A DNA stretch of 52,233 bases from an uncultured Clostridia bacterium (GCA_947624415.1 CANQKH010000010.1:1-52233), one strand, 5' to 3'. Shown: positions 42,092 to 51,213, counted from the first letter of the stretch. The notes: generated by a model not told the origin, from the sequence alone. Made by a program: numbers and translations.

Positions 42092-42811
42092 CTAGTCAAA
42101 ACCAAGTTTAGAGGGGATAGAATAGTTGTATTTGTTGCGGAAATTAAGTTTTAGCAAATTGTATGCTTGAATTTCTCCATGACCTTCAATTTTAATTGAG
42201 GTCAAGTCATCGTAATCAATTTTATTTAAAATATCTAGGGCATATGCACAGGTGTCTGGCACTAAAATACATTGAGGGGTGCTGCAATCTTTACAAATGA
42301 AATCTCCAATATCAATATTAAAATATTTTTCTTCTAGTTTTTTGCCACAATTCCCACATTGCTCACTTAAAAAGCCATAGCCGGCATCTTTAAAAATAGA
42401 AATCAAGAATTTGTCAACGCAAAAATATTTAGGTGCGTTTTGATAACAAATTGTTTTTAAAGCCTTTATAAGTTCTAAAAACATTGAAGGACTTGGCTCA
42501 GTTAATGAATGTGCGACAATGTCAAGAAGACAGCAAGCCTCATAATATTTGTCAAGATTTAAGACGAGATTGTAAAAATTGTCAATCATGTCAAAGCCTG
42601 TTATAATGTTTGAATTTTGCCCTTCTTCAATAATAAAATCTCCAAAACTAAAGGGGTCTTTTGCCATTTTTAGTTTTGCCTTATCGCCGCGAACACCTTT
42701 TAACGTTGCAGTAAAGACGCCTTTTTCAAGTGAGAAAAGTGTAACTAGTTTGTCCTTTTCTTTTATATCCTTTCCGCCAATAACGATTGCCTTTACCTTT
42801 GTGCTTGCCAT
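42092..42811 (-). CDS. recO: DNA repair protein RecO
   Basis: 239 residues. N-terminal OB-fold with VKAIVIGGKDIKEKDKLVTLFSLEKG and LKGVRG (about 6-45), a helical middle, and a zinc-binding pair CGNC..K / CKDC near residues 153 and 174. RecO loads RecA on SSB-coated DNA in recombinational repair. The start lies one base after the stop of the small upstream gene, so the two are coupled, as yqzL-recO are in Bacillus. Confidence 0.9.
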   Translation of the reverse strand: MASTKVKAIVIGGKDIKEKDKLVTLFSLEKGVFTATLKGVRGDKAKLKMAKDPFSFGDFIIEEGQNSNIITGFDMIDNFYNLVLNLDKYYEACCLLDIVAHSLTEPSPSMFLELIKALKTICYQNAPKYFCVDKFLISIFKDAGYGFLSEQCGNCGKKLEEKYFNIDIGDFICKDCSTPQCILVPDTCAYALDILNKIDYDDLTSIKIEGHGEIQAYNLLKLNFRNKYNYSIPSKLGFD

Positions 42812-42812
42812 T

Positions 42813-42965
42813 CTACATCTCCAAATTATCTTCCTGCGTTAAAAGAAGGCTGTCATACTTGGCTAAACTTTCAATAAGCATTCTTGCATCATTAATATCG
42901 CCGGTTTTAGAAAAAATATCCCACCATTCCAGCATTTCTTCTTTTGCCTTGTTTAACTCATCCAT
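42813..42965 (-). CDS. yqzL: YqzL-like small protein upstream of recO
   Basis: 50 residues, starting MDELNKAKEEMLEWWDIF and ending QEDNLEM. The W..FSKTG.I.D pattern (WWDIFSKTGDIND) matches the short YqzL family (W-x-x-F-x-x-T-G-x-[IV]), whose gene lies directly before recO in Bacillus. The ribosome-binding site AAAGGAGGG lies upstream of the ATG at 42965. Function unknown in any organism I can name. Confidence 0.75.
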   Translation of the reverse strand: MDELNKAKEEMLEWWDIFSKTGDINDARMLIESLAKYDSLLLTQEDNLEM

Positions 42966-43427
42966 AACATTCCCTCCTTTGTTAATTATAGTATACCAAA
43001 AAAAATTTTTTCCACAAGTCTTTTTGCTATATTTTTTTAAAAGATTTTAAAATCTTTTGTAAAATAGGCTAATATAGACAAACAGAAAATTTTATAATAT
43101 TATTGTGTGAGGATGGGTGAGATTATAACATTTGGTGAGGAATTGTTAAACAATCTCCTGTAAATCAAATTGCAGGTGAACAGTGGCACAGGGTAGGCAC
43201 AACCTATTCTGCATTCATTAAAATTCAAATTACATGGCATATAATTCTCCCTTTACACAAGCCCAATACATTATATTAATTCCAAGGCAAGATTGTCCCA
43301 AAAGGGGGATATTTTTAAAAATAACTTTAAGAGGGGGAAATTAATTCCCTAAAAATGGGGAATATTGCATTAAGCTTTTCAAAGGGGATATAAAGTTTGA
43401 TGATTTAAGAATAATTTGTCTAATTTT
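42966..43427. other. Intergenic region with several hairpins, no gene
   Basis: About 460 bases. Small inverted repeats are visible (ATTGTT/AACAAT near 43142-43156, CCTG/CAGG near 43157-43175), as are purine-rich runs (AAAAGGGGG near 43302 and AGAGGGGG near 43330). No open frame of note. It may hold the recO-operon promoter and an unrecognised leader or small RNA. Confidence 0.4.
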
Positions 43428-43456
43428 ATTGCTTTTTTGTCTGAAATGTTTTACAA
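43428..43456 (+). promoter_or_regulatory. Promoter of mscL
   Basis: TTGCTT (43428-43433), 17-bp spacer, TACAAT (43451-43456), 31 bases before the start codon. Confidence 0.65.
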
Positions 43457-43487
43457 TAAAAAGGTAGTTGATTAAAAGGAGAAAAAT

Positions 43488-44123
43488 ATGAGAAAGTTCT
43501 TTAAAGAATTCAAAGCCTTTATCAGCAGAGGGAATATTGTTGACCTTGCCGTTGCCGTTATAATTGGTGGTGCATTTTCAGCAATTGTAACTGCCTTCAC
43601 AAACAAAATCATTATGCCTTGCATAAATTGGATTTTGTCTTTAGGAGGAGATGGTCTTACTTCTGCATACACTTTCTTAAAACCTGTCTATGCAACTGAC
43701 GCCGAAGGTCAATTCTTACTAGATGCTGCAGGAAAGCAAATTTACGACCTTGACAAAAGTATTTACATAGACTGGGGTGCTTTCATAACCGCTGTAATCA
43801 ACTTCCTCATTATTGCTTTTACAATATTTATTATGCTTAAAATAATAATGAAGAGTTCAGCCCTCCTTAAAGATGCAAGAGCAAAAGCAGGCGAAGGCAA
43901 ACTCACATATGAGCAGAAACAAGAGTTGAAAGAGCAAGGCGTAAACAGAAAAGACAAAGAGGCTGTTAAGGCATACTTTGCAAAAAAGGAAGAGGAAGAA
44001 GCACGCGTGAAAGCCGAGGAAGAGGCCAAGGCAAAACTTGAAGAAGAGGAAAAGATGAAAAATTCTACAGAATATCTTCTTAAGGAAATTAGAGATTTAC
44101 TTCAAAATCAAAACAAAAAGTAG
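43488..44123 (+). CDS. mscL: Large-conductance mechanosensitive channel, extended form
   Basis: 211 residues; typical MscL is about 130-150. The pore helix KAFISRGNIVDLAVAVIIGGAF (two parts, about 10-32) continues to about 44. The second membrane helix is near 98-125 (WGAFITAVINFLIIAFTIFIML). A long outer loop and an extra C-terminal coiled coil of about 70 residues (KKEEEEARVKAEEEAKA) account for the added length. It releases solutes on hypo-osmotic shock. Ribosome-binding site AAAGGAG. Confidence 0.92.
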   Translation: MRKFFKEFKAFISRGNIVDLAVAVIIGGAFSAIVTAFTNKIIMPCINWILSLGGDGLTSAYTFLKPVYATDAEGQFLLDAAGKQIYDLDKSIYIDWGAFITAVINFLIIAFTIFIMLKIIMKSSALLKDARAKAGEGKLTYEQKQELKEQGVNRKDKEAVKAYFAKKEEEEARVKAEEEAKAKLEEEEKMKNSTEYLLKEIRDLLQNQNKK

Positions 44124-44147
44124 GATAAAATATTATCCTATTTTTTT
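44121..44147 (+). terminator. Terminator overlapping mscL stop codon
   Basis: TAGGATAA (44121-44128) pairs with TTATCCTA (44133-44140), followed by seven Ts. The TAG stop is the first triplet of the stem. Confidence 0.85.
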
Positions 44148-44469
44148 AAAATATAATTAATTTTTTTGCAAATATTAAAAAAATATAATTAAAAAAATAT
44201 TAAAGTTTTAACTTATTTTTTTTGTTTTTTAAAACTATTTTTTCTTCCCTTATTTAGGGGAGAATAAATGGTTTTTATAAATTAAATAAAAATAATTTTA
44301 ATTTTTCACAAAATGCCGTTTATTTTTGTTTAAAAATATTTTTTTTCTAATCACTGTAAATAAATTTTATTGAATTAATTTTTGCTTGACTTTATTAAAT
44401 TACAGTCAAGTTTAAAGAAGACAGAAAATTTTATCTTTATTTAAAAATTCTTTTATCTCTTTAAATTAA
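44148..44469. other. AT-rich intergenic stretch
   Basis: About 320 bases, extremely AT-rich, no gene. Contains a CCCTTATTTAGGGG hairpin near 44247-44260 followed by GAATAAATGG, similar to the stretch after the TetR-type gene (18116 onward). Confidence 0.5.
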
Positions 44470-44497
44470 TTGACTTTACTCTTATAAATATTATAAA
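44470..44497 (+). promoter_or_regulatory. Promoter of the T7SS-like operon
   Basis: TTGACT (44470-44475), 16-bp spacer, TATAAA (44492-44497). Confidence 0.6.
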
Positions 44498-44545
44498 ATA
44501 AATTTATAGATTAAATAGACAAAGTTTGTTTGTGCGGAGTGGCGA

Positions 44546-47413
44546 ATGGAAAATGAAATTGTTTTAGAAATTAAAGAATTTATCAAAAAGATAAGTCCTG
44601 CCATGCGGGATCTTATAAAATTAAGCAATGGGTTGCTTATTTTTAAAGATGGAAAAGTTGTTTTCAAAGACCCTATCCAGCCTTTTAGTTTTGACGAGAC
44701 CAACTATAAAGATGTTTGCCATGAACAATTTAAAAGAATTGACTATTGCTTGAAATATATGATAAAAGAAGGCATCTCTTCAAGATATTTGGCAGAAATT
44801 GGTAAATCGCTAAACACTATATATAAATTGCTTGACATGGCTGACGATTTTTCGCAAAAGTATGAAGAGAAATTGAATGAAAGATTAAAGACCTTTTCAA
44901 ATCTTAAAATGCCAGATAGTTATTCCAGCACCACATCACTACAACTGGGTTTTTCAAGGAAGAATGGCGACATTTTAAGTTGGAATTTAAACAAAGGAAT
45001 TCTATATATCAAAGCCAAGGACGCGACAGAGAAAGGACTTGACGACTTTTTAAATTCTCTTATTTTAAAATTCCTTTATTCCTTTCCAAAAGCATCAGCC
45101 AGTGTTATGTATTGCTCACTTAGAATAGATGATGAAACAAATCTTTTCTTGACGCGAATGAAAAACATGACGGGTGATGATTTCTTCTTTGAAAAGACAA
45201 AGTATTTTGGAGGCAACAATGAAAAGTATTCGTCAGAGATTGCAGATGCTTTGACAAGATTGTATGCTCTTTGCAGTGAACAGCGAACATTTACTTTAAG
45301 CAGTTCTGCTGCATCCTCAGCAATGGAATATAACAATGAGAACCCCGATAATGTTATAAGCCCAATACTTGTAATTTTGAGAAATTATCCAGAGGGCTTT
45401 GATAATTGCAACAATTTTGAGTATTTGTTTTCCTATGCCCAAAAGTATGGGATATACTTTGTTGTTGTAAATTCATCGGGCAGTTTGATGGTCTCTTCAA
45501 CGACATCAATGCTTGACCCAGAAAAATATTGTAATTTAAGTTTAAAGTTTGCCGGAGACAAATTACTTGCAGATGAAGGGGAATATATAAGCCTTACAAT
45601 AGATACAGAAACAATGCTCAAATTGTTTGAACCTCTCAAAAAAATAAAATCAAAAAGCAGGGGAATTGTAACTTATGAGGATGTAAATTTCAACAAAGAA
45701 AAATTAAGTGGAGAAGATGTCGGGAATGAAATATCTGTGCCAATAGGCAAAGTGGATGACAAGATATTCACAATGGATTTTGCCGTTGCCGGCAGTGATG
45801 GAAAGCCTGTTGCATATATGATTATAGGAAAGCCGGGATGTGGAAAGTCATCAATAATCGACAGCCTTATCATAAATGGAAGCATGAAATATTCGCCTGA
45901 TGATTTAACTTTTTATTTGATTGACTTTAAGGATGGTGTATCATCTGCGCCATATATTGGAAGTGCAAGTATGCCTCATATAAAACTTGTTGCCCAAAGG
46001 AGTAAGCAGGAAGAGGCAGAGATAATATTAAAAACAGTTTTAAAGGAAAAGACAAGAAGAAATAATTTGTTTATAAAAAACGGCTGTCAAAATCTTGTGG
46101 AATATAATAAAATGCAAGATAAGAAGGGTGAGAGACACTTGCCAAGAATAATTGTTTCCATTGATGAATTTCATGCTATTTTCAATGATGACGGCGATAG
46201 TGAAAGAACGCAAAGACTTTCCGATTATTGCAGGCAAATAGTCAAGGAGGCAAGGTCGGCGGGGATACATCTTGTTATTGCCTCTCAAAGTGCGGACAGA
46301 AAAATAATGAATTGCGTTGGTGATTTTATTTCGGGACGATTTTGCTTTGACGTTGCAAATATTGAGCATGCAGAGGCAGTTTTCAACAGGCAAAATGCCT
46401 TAAAGGTAAAGGCGGAATGCTCTGGCAAAATTGGTGTTGCAATGGTGAGTTATGATGCCGGCGAAAACGTTCAAAAACTCCGTTGCTCCTATCATGCGTC
46501 AAAAATGAATGAATATGCCGAGAGCGTTAGACAAAGATATAGCCAATACAATATTGACACAGTTATAGTTGGAGATGACAGCCTTTTAAAATTTGAAGAT
46601 GCCGACAACTCAATTTATCAAGATTTGACGGAGGGTGCTCCAATTGGAATAAGTTATTATGACCACAAGATTGTGTCAATACCTTTCAATAAAAACAATG
46701 CCACCCTTATGGTTGCGGGAGACGACAACGATATTCAAACAGACCACTTGATGTCAATTCTCATCTATGCCATGAAGATTAATGCAAAAATAATGCTTGT
46801 TGACGAATCAGATTCGCTAATTTTGAATGATACCTTTTCATGTTATGAGAATGTCGAGTCTTACACTGGCAAAGAATACTTAAATATGCTTGCAAAGGCA
46901 AACAAGGAATTGAAGAGAAGGATTGAAAACAGACGAGAAAACTTTGAGCCATACTTTGTTGTAATTGCAAGTTTACATATGATAAGAGATTTTATGGAAG
47001 ACAGAAAAGGGGGTGGGGCGAACGTGTCAAGCGATGGTTATGTAAGCCTAAGGGCGATGCGAGAGCAACAGTCCGCAAGCGAGGAAGTTGAGGGGCAAAC
47101 AACACTTATGCAAATGCTTAAAGACTCAAGCCTTGTAAATAATTTCTTTATATGTTTTTCAATAAATCCAGATATGTTTCCACGACGAGCAAATGGTGCA
47201 AGTTATGTTAAAAATAAAGTTTTTCACTATGGTTTCAACCCATTCATGGAAAATTTGGCGGAGGGAATTTATCACCATAAAAAATTGGGGATGAATTGCC
47301 CAAGCAGTATATCACTTTTTTCGGAAGTGAATCAGCCTTTTGAGAAGGTTCGATATTTCCATTATGACAATAACGATAAGACTATTACAAAAATAAAGGA
47401 GATTTTAAAATGA
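44546..47413 (+). CDS. FtsK/SpoIIIE-EssC-type ATPase without membrane segment
   Basis: 955 residues. An N-terminal helical region (about 1-120) and a degenerate domain (about 130-390) are followed by an FtsK/SpoIIIE ATPase with Walker A GKPGCGKSS near residue 430 and Walker B IIVSIDEFH near 535. A second, degenerate ATPase-like module follows (about 690-900, with VAGDDNDIQ in place of Walker A). This tandem arrangement resembles EssC/EccC of type VII secretion, but no transmembrane helices or FHA domains are seen. It heads an operon of WXG100-like proteins, with an ATGA overlap to the next gene. Likely a secretion or assembly ATPase. Confidence 0.75.
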   Translation: MENEIVLEIKEFIKKISPAMRDLIKLSNGLLIFKDGKVVFKDPIQPFSFDETNYKDVCHEQFKRIDYCLKYMIKEGISSRYLAEIGKSLNTIYKLLDMADDFSQKYEEKLNERLKTFSNLKMPDSYSSTTSLQLGFSRKNGDILSWNLNKGILYIKAKDATEKGLDDFLNSLILKFLYSFPKASASVMYCSLRIDDETNLFLTRMKNMTGDDFFFEKTKYFGGNNEKYSSEIADALTRLYALCSEQRTFTLSSSAASSAMEYNNENPDNVISPILVILRNYPEGFDNCNNFEYLFSYAQKYGIYFVVVNSSGSLMVSSTTSMLDPEKYCNLSLKFAGDKLLADEGEYISLTIDTETMLKLFEPLKKIKSKSRGIVTYEDVNFNKEKLSGEDVGNEISVPIGKVDDKIFTMDFAVAGSDGKPVAYMIIGKPGCGKSSIIDSLIINGSMKYSPDDLTFYLIDFKDGVSSAPYIGSASMPHIKLVAQRSKQEEAEIILKTVLKEKTRRNNLFIKNGCQNLVEYNKMQDKKGERHLPRIIVSIDEFHAIFNDDGDSERTQRLSDYCRQIVKEARSAGIHLVIASQSADRKIMNCVGDFISGRFCFDVANIEHAEAVFNRQNALKVKAECSGKIGVAMVSYDAGENVQKLRCSYHASKMNEYAESVRQRYSQYNIDTVIVGDDSLLKFEDADNSIYQDLTEGAPIGISYYDHKIVSIPFNKNNATLMVAGDDNDIQTDHLMSILIYAMKINAKIMLVDESDSLILNDTFSCYENVESYTGKEYLNMLAKANKELKRRIENRRENFEPYFVVIASLHMIRDFMEDRKGGGANVSSDGYVSLRAMREQQSASEEVEGQTTLMQMLKDSSLVNNFFICFSINPDMFPRRANGASYVKNKVFHYGFNPFMENLAEGIYHHKKLGMNCPSSISLFSEVNQPFEKVRYFHYDNNDKTITKIKEILK

Positions 47414-47703
47414 AAATAAATGATGATATAGAAGAATATGATGTTGGTTCATTGCAGGCTATATTTCAAACGGTGGATGAAATATTAAAGAAGTGTTCAA
47501 GCCTTGAACAGAACGCTTTAATTATGGAGAAAAATATTGGTGTTGCCGAAAGAGATTTCACTTCAGAAAACTTGCTTCGTGCAAAGGAGATAATAAAAAA
47601 ATATATTCAAACACTTGATAATGCCAATGTCGAATTAAAGGAACTTGCTTCGTCGGTAAATGATTTTGCCGAAAAATTAAGAAGAGCATGGCGTGAGTGG
47701 TAA
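47410..47703 (+). CDS. WXG100-partner-like helical protein, copy 1
   Basis: 97 residues, almost entirely two long helices: IFQTVDEILKKCSSLEQNALIME and LLRAKEIIKKYIQTLDNANVELKELASSVNDFAEKLRRA, with a loop RDFTSENL between. The paralog at 47977 has KDFNSQNF at the same place. Helical-hairpin shape, length and position beside a WXD protein suggest one half of a WXG100-type heterodimer. Overlaps the ATPase stop (ATGA). Confidence 0.7.
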   Translation: MKINDDIEEYDVGSLQAIFQTVDEILKKCSSLEQNALIMEKNIGVAERDFTSENLLRAKEIIKKYIQTLDNANVELKELASSVNDFAEKLRRAWREW

Positions 47704-47714
47704 AGGAGGAAGGT

Positions 47715-47975
47715 ATGTCAGCAAATAGCGGAAAAGCAAACAAACAGGTTGTAAAAAATCTTGTAGAAGATATAAGATATTTTGCAGATATTGTAAAGGA
47801 AGAGGCGACAAAAATGATGAACGAGACTTTGCAATTAGGTGGGAGTTGGAATGACACCCAATATCAACATTTTGAGAATTTTATGAGCGACCTTACAGAA
47901 AATCTTGTTAAAGACACAGCGGTTTTGTATGATTGTGCAGACAAGATTGAAGAACGTGAATTAAAGGAAATATAA
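47715..47975 (+). CDS. WXG100-like protein with GGSWND turn, copy 1
   Basis: 86 residues from the ATG at 47715 behind AAAGGAGGAAGG; a longer frame from 47697 has no site. Two helices are joined by LGGSWNDTQYQHFENFM, which resembles the WXG turn of ESAT-6/WXG100 proteins (W-x-D here, followed by Q..FE.F). These are typical substrates or chaperones of type VII secretion. The paralog at 48271 has GGDWDDDVGASFIAY at the same place. Confidence 0.75.
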   Translation: MSANSGKANKQVVKNLVEDIRYFADIVKEEATKMMNETLQLGGSWNDTQYQHFENFMSDLTENLVKDTAVLYDCADKIEERELKEI

Positions 47976-47976
47976 T

Positions 47977-48264
47977 ATGAAATTTAATGATATGGCATTA
48001 AAATTAGATGCCCTTTCGTCCAGTCGGCATAACCTTAGCAGGTCAATAAATGAAATTGAGATGTTTGCAAATCAACTTAAATCAAACATGCATATGGTTT
48101 CAAAGGATTTCAACTCTCAAAATTTTTTGCAGGCAGAAGAGGTTGTAAACAGGGTTGTAGAAAAACTTAGACAGGCTGAGGAAAAATTGCAGAAAGGCCG
48201 TGTATATTTAAATAATGTTGAAGAAAAAGCCGAAATTTATATGAAATGTAAGTATTATGGGTAG
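47977..48264 (+). CDS. WXG100-partner-like helical protein, copy 2
   Basis: 95 residues, paralog of the 47410 product: first helix LDALSSSRHNLSRSINEIEMFANQL, loop SKDFNSQNF, second helix LQAEEVVNRVVEKLRQAEEKL. Starts one base after the preceding stop. The duplicated order partner-WXD-partner-WXD implies that the pair was duplicated as a unit, giving two different heterodimers. Confidence 0.7.
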   Translation: MKFNDMALKLDALSSSRHNLSRSINEIEMFANQLKSNMHMVSKDFNSQNFLQAEEVVNRVVEKLRQAEEKLQKGRVYLNNVEEKAEIYMKCKYYG

Positions 48265-48270
48265 GTCAAT

Positions 48271-48546
48271 ATGATGATATCAGGATTTTTAAGCCAGTAT
48301 TCCAGTGCCCTTAATGACAGGGCAAAGGCAATGGATAATTTATTGAAAAATGAAGTTCACGGGGGTGATTGGGACGATGATGTTGGTGCCTCCTTTATTG
48401 CCTATACAGAAGAACTTTGCAGGCAATGTGAAAAATTTCTCATGATGGCTGAAAAGATTGCAAGCATTGAAAAGGCTTTGGACGATATAAATCTATATGC
48501 AGACGAGGAAAAACTTGAAAATATTAAGCAGGGAGGGCAAAAATGA
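48271..48546 (+). CDS. WXG100-like protein with GGDWDD turn, copy 2
   Basis: 91 residues; start could be the ATG at 48271 or 48274. Two helices joined by VHGGDWDDDVGASFIAYTEEL, a WXG-like turn matching GGSWND at 47715. The tail is longer and polar. Overlaps the next gene start by four bases. Confidence 0.75.
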   Translation: MMISGFLSQYSSALNDRAKAMDNLLKNEVHGGDWDDDVGASFIAYTEELCRQCEKFLMMAEKIASIEKALDDINLYADEEKLENIKQGGQK

Positions 48547-48944
48547 AAATAAATGCCTCAGTAGCAGTTGTCAAAAAATTAAAGGAGCAAAACAACGGGC
48601 TAGATTATGAACTTGAACAGTTTAGAAGCAGTGCCTTTGAGTCAATTGATAAGTTGACGCTGGATGGTGAAACAAAGTTAAAAGCCTACAAGTCTATGAT
48701 AAAAGAGATAGATGACGTTCTTGACAAGTGTAACGGGAAAAATAAACAAGCGGAGAATTTTAGAAAATATTTAGTTTCAGTTATAAACAAATTAGATGAA
48801 ATGTTAAAATCATTATATAACTATAGAGATTTTTATGAAATTGTTGACAAGACCGCCGCAAAGGGAAGAGAGGTGGACAACAGATTGCAAAACATAATAA
48901 ATATAATAGAAGATTATAAAAATCTTAATATATTTTTTAATTAG
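48543..48944 (+). CDS. Helical protein of the T7SS-like operon
   Basis: 133 residues, all-helical and charged (VVKKLKEQNNGLDYELEQF, KAYKSMIKEIDDVLDKC, EMLKSLYNYRDFYEIV). Longer than the WXG-type neighbours and without a WXD turn. Overlaps the preceding gene by four bases (ATGA), so it belongs to the same unit; possibly a chaperone or structural subunit. No family recognised. Confidence 0.65.
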   Translation: MKINASVAVVKKLKEQNNGLDYELEQFRSSAFESIDKLTLDGETKLKAYKSMIKEIDDVLDKCNGKNKQAENFRKYLVSVINKLDEMLKSLYNYRDFYEIVDKTAAKGREVDNRLQNIINIIEDYKNLNIFFN

Positions 48945-48964
48945 ATTTAATTAAAGGAGAAATA

Positions 48965-50083
48965 ATGAGTAGTTTTAAGTTTTGCCCAGAGTGTGGCTTT
49001 AAGTTTGACAAAGAATATAAATTTTGTCCCGAATGTGGCTTCAATTTAACCCAAGAAAATAAAAAGGATAAATCTCTCTTTGAGTTTGCTGAAGACACAG
49101 AGGATTATGGTGAATATGGTGGCTTTGCCGATATGGTGAAAGCAAAACAAGGGGCTTCCAAAAACGATGCCGATTCGTTAAGGCATGCAACTATTTTATG
49201 TTTGCGTGGCGAGTTTGAGGAAGCGGAAAAATTGACGAAGGAATATGTTGACAAATACTTTGACAACGTTGAGGGATATGTTGCCCTGTTGCGAGTTCAT
49301 AGCAAGGATTTTGCCGAGTTTGAAGGGGGACAGATTGAAAAAGATATAAAAATTATAACAAAACTAAGCAAAGGCGGAGTTGATGATGAAGATTATAAAG
49401 AATATATTAAAGCCCGCGAAAACTATTTTGCCGATAAAAAAATAAAGGTGGAGCAGGCAAAGAAGAAGGAAGAGGCAAAACGAAAGGCTGATGAAGAAAA
49501 GAAAAAATTAGAAGAGGAAAAGAAAAAGGAAGAGGCCATTCTCAATAAACAGCAGGATGAAAAAAATCTTGAAAAAGCACTTGACCTCTATAAAAATAAA
49601 AAATACAAAGATGCGTTTGCACTTTTTCAGGCAATTGCCGAGCATGATAACCCCGAGGCACTTTATTATTTAGGTCTTATGTATCACGGGGGCTATGCTT
49701 GTGAAGGCAATACTAAAAAAGCCATGGAATATTATGAAAAATCGGCAAAGGCAGGTTACACACCGGCGATGTGTTCGGTTGCCTATTTTCATCATCCTCC
49801 TTACAGTTTTAAGGAGGAGGACCATAAACAAACAGCCTATTGGTATCAAAAAGCGGCAGAACTAAACGATCCACGAGGACAATATGAAACTGGTAATATG
49901 ATATTACATGGTTATTATGGCGTTACAAAAGATGTTAACAAGGCAATATATTGGTTTCAAAAAGCCGCTGCTCAAGGAGAGAAGAGTGCTGAACAGGAAC
50001 TTAAAGAATTAAAAAATAAAGGAAATGAGGCTGCGGCACAAGCACTCCAAGCGATAAAAGCAAAATCAAATAAAAAAACTTAA
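48965..50083 (+). CDS. Zinc-ribbon plus Sel1-repeat protein
   Basis: 372 residues. A double zinc ribbon opens the protein (FCPECGFKFD and FCPECGFNL, residues 5-28). Then a conserved acidic linker with DYGEYGGFADMVKAKQ, a helical segment, a KKEEAKRKADEEKKK coiled coil (about 165-195), and Sel1/TPR-like repeats (about 205-350: ALYYLGLMYHGGY, AMEYYEKSAKAG, AIYWFQKAAAQG). Sel1 repeats bind partner proteins. The same ribbon and linker open the next gene, so both may dock to the same target. Ribosome-binding site AAAGGAG. Confidence 0.8.
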   Translation: MSSFKFCPECGFKFDKEYKFCPECGFNLTQENKKDKSLFEFAEDTEDYGEYGGFADMVKAKQGASKNDADSLRHATILCLRGEFEEAEKLTKEYVDKYFDNVEGYVALLRVHSKDFAEFEGGQIEKDIKIITKLSKGGVDDEDYKEYIKARENYFADKKIKVEQAKKKEEAKRKADEEKKKLEEEKKKEEAILNKQQDEKNLEKALDLYKNKKYKDAFALFQAIAEHDNPEALYYLGLMYHGGYACEGNTKKAMEYYEKSAKAGYTPAMCSVAYFHHPPYSFKEEDHKQTAYWYQKAAELNDPRGQYETGNMILHGYYGVTKDVNKAIYWFQKAAAQGEKSAEQELKELKNKGNEAAAQALQAIKAKSNKKT

Positions 50084-50141
50084 ATTGCTAAAAATTTTAG
50101 CCTTGCGAAGTTGAAAAAGTTCTAAAAATTAGGAGAAAAAA

Positions 50142-51200
50142 ATGAGTAATTTTAAATTTTGCCCAGAATGTGGCTTTAAATTTGACAGGGAATATAAATT
50201 TTGCCCTGAATGTGGATATAAACTAGATGGCGGTGGAAACAAAGAGTCGCTCTTTGATTTTTCAGACGATACTGCAGATTATGGCGAGTATGGTGGTTTT
50301 TCTGATATGGTGAAGGCAAAACAAAATGCAGGCGAAAAAGACAAACAATCAAAACTTAAAAACCTGAGCATATTTGATTATGAGGAGCATCTTGACGGAA
50401 CATATTCCATAAAGAAATTAAATGACACATCTGCTTTAACGATTGTTGTGCCAGAGGGTGTAACCTCAATTATGCCAGAGGCGTTTATGTCAAGCGGAAT
50501 TATAAGTGCGACTTTGCCAGAGGGCTTGGTTCAAATTGGCGACCGAGCCTTTAAGGGCTGTAAAAACTTAATGTCAATCAATATTCCTTCATCTTTGATT
50601 ATAATGGGGGATGAGGTTTTTGCCGATTGTGAATCTCTTAATATAAGCCTGCCAAAAACTATTAAAAAGGTGGGAAAAGATGTTTTAAAAAACACCATAC
50701 CTGACATTAAACGCAAGCAAGAGGAAGCCAGAAAGACAAGGATGGAAGAATTAAGGATGGCTGCAAAACGGGCGGACGAGGCGGCTAGAAAGATGAAAGA
50801 GGATTTCGAAAAAGCAAGCGGACTGTATTATGAAAAAAAATACGATGAGGCATTTCCTATATTTAAAAGGCTTGCCGAAGATGATAACGCATCGGCACAG
50901 AACTTTTTGGGTATATGCTACGAATATGGTCGAGGGGTGGATAAAGACATTCAAAAAGCCGTCAGTTGGTATCAAAAATCCGCTGACCAAGGCAATGTTT
51001 ATGCAATACGCAACATTGGACTTTGTTATGAATATGGCACAGGTTTTTCGAAGGACTACTCAAAAGCGTTAGCATGGTATAAAAAATCAATTGCTTGCGG
51101 CCATAAAAAAGCAGCAGAAGATGTAAAAAGAGTTGAAGAGACGATGCGTAAAGAAGAGGAAAAATTAAAAAAAAGACAGGCAGGAAAAAGCACGCATTGA
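50142..51200 (+). CDS. Zinc-ribbon, BspA-type LRR and Sel1 protein (5' part of a split gene)
   Basis: 352 residues. Zinc ribbon (FCPECGFKFD, FCPECGYKLD), linker DYGEYGGFSDMVKAKQ shared with the previous gene, BspA-type LRR_5 repeats at about 100-185 (MPEAFMSSGIISATLPEGLVQ-type, IGDRAFKGCKNL), a coiled coil, Sel1 repeats at about 245-325, and a second coiled coil that is cut off by a stop after an A8 run at 51167-51174. Reading on with one A fewer gives an uninterrupted fusion to the next frame, so this is probably the first half of one longer protein. Confidence 0.75.
   Translation: MSNFKFCPECGFKFDREYKFCPECGYKLDGGGNKESLFDFSDDTADYGEYGGFSDMVKAKQNAGEKDKQSKLKNLSIFDYEEHLDGTYSIKKLNDTSALTIVVPEGVTSIMPEAFMSSGIISATLPEGLVQIGDRAFKGCKNLMSINIPSSLIIMGDEVFADCESLNISLPKTIKKVGKDVLKNTIPDIKRKQEEARKTRMEELRMAAKRADEAARKMKEDFEKASGLYYEKKYDEAFPIFKRLAEDDNASAQNFLGICYEYGRGVDKDIQKAVSWYQKSADQGNVYAIRNIGLCYEYGTGFSKDYSKALAWYKKSIACGHKKAAEDVKRVEETMRKEEEKLKKRQAGKSTH
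51167..51174 (+). other. A8 run at the break between the two BspA/Sel1 frames
   Basis: Eight consecutive As. With seven As the upstream frame continues as LKKDRQEKARIEQFKNMGF into the downstream gene without a stop. Could be transcriptional slippage, phase variation, an assembly error or a true frameshift mutation. Confidence 0.6.
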
Positions 51201-51213
51201 ACAATTTAAAAAT

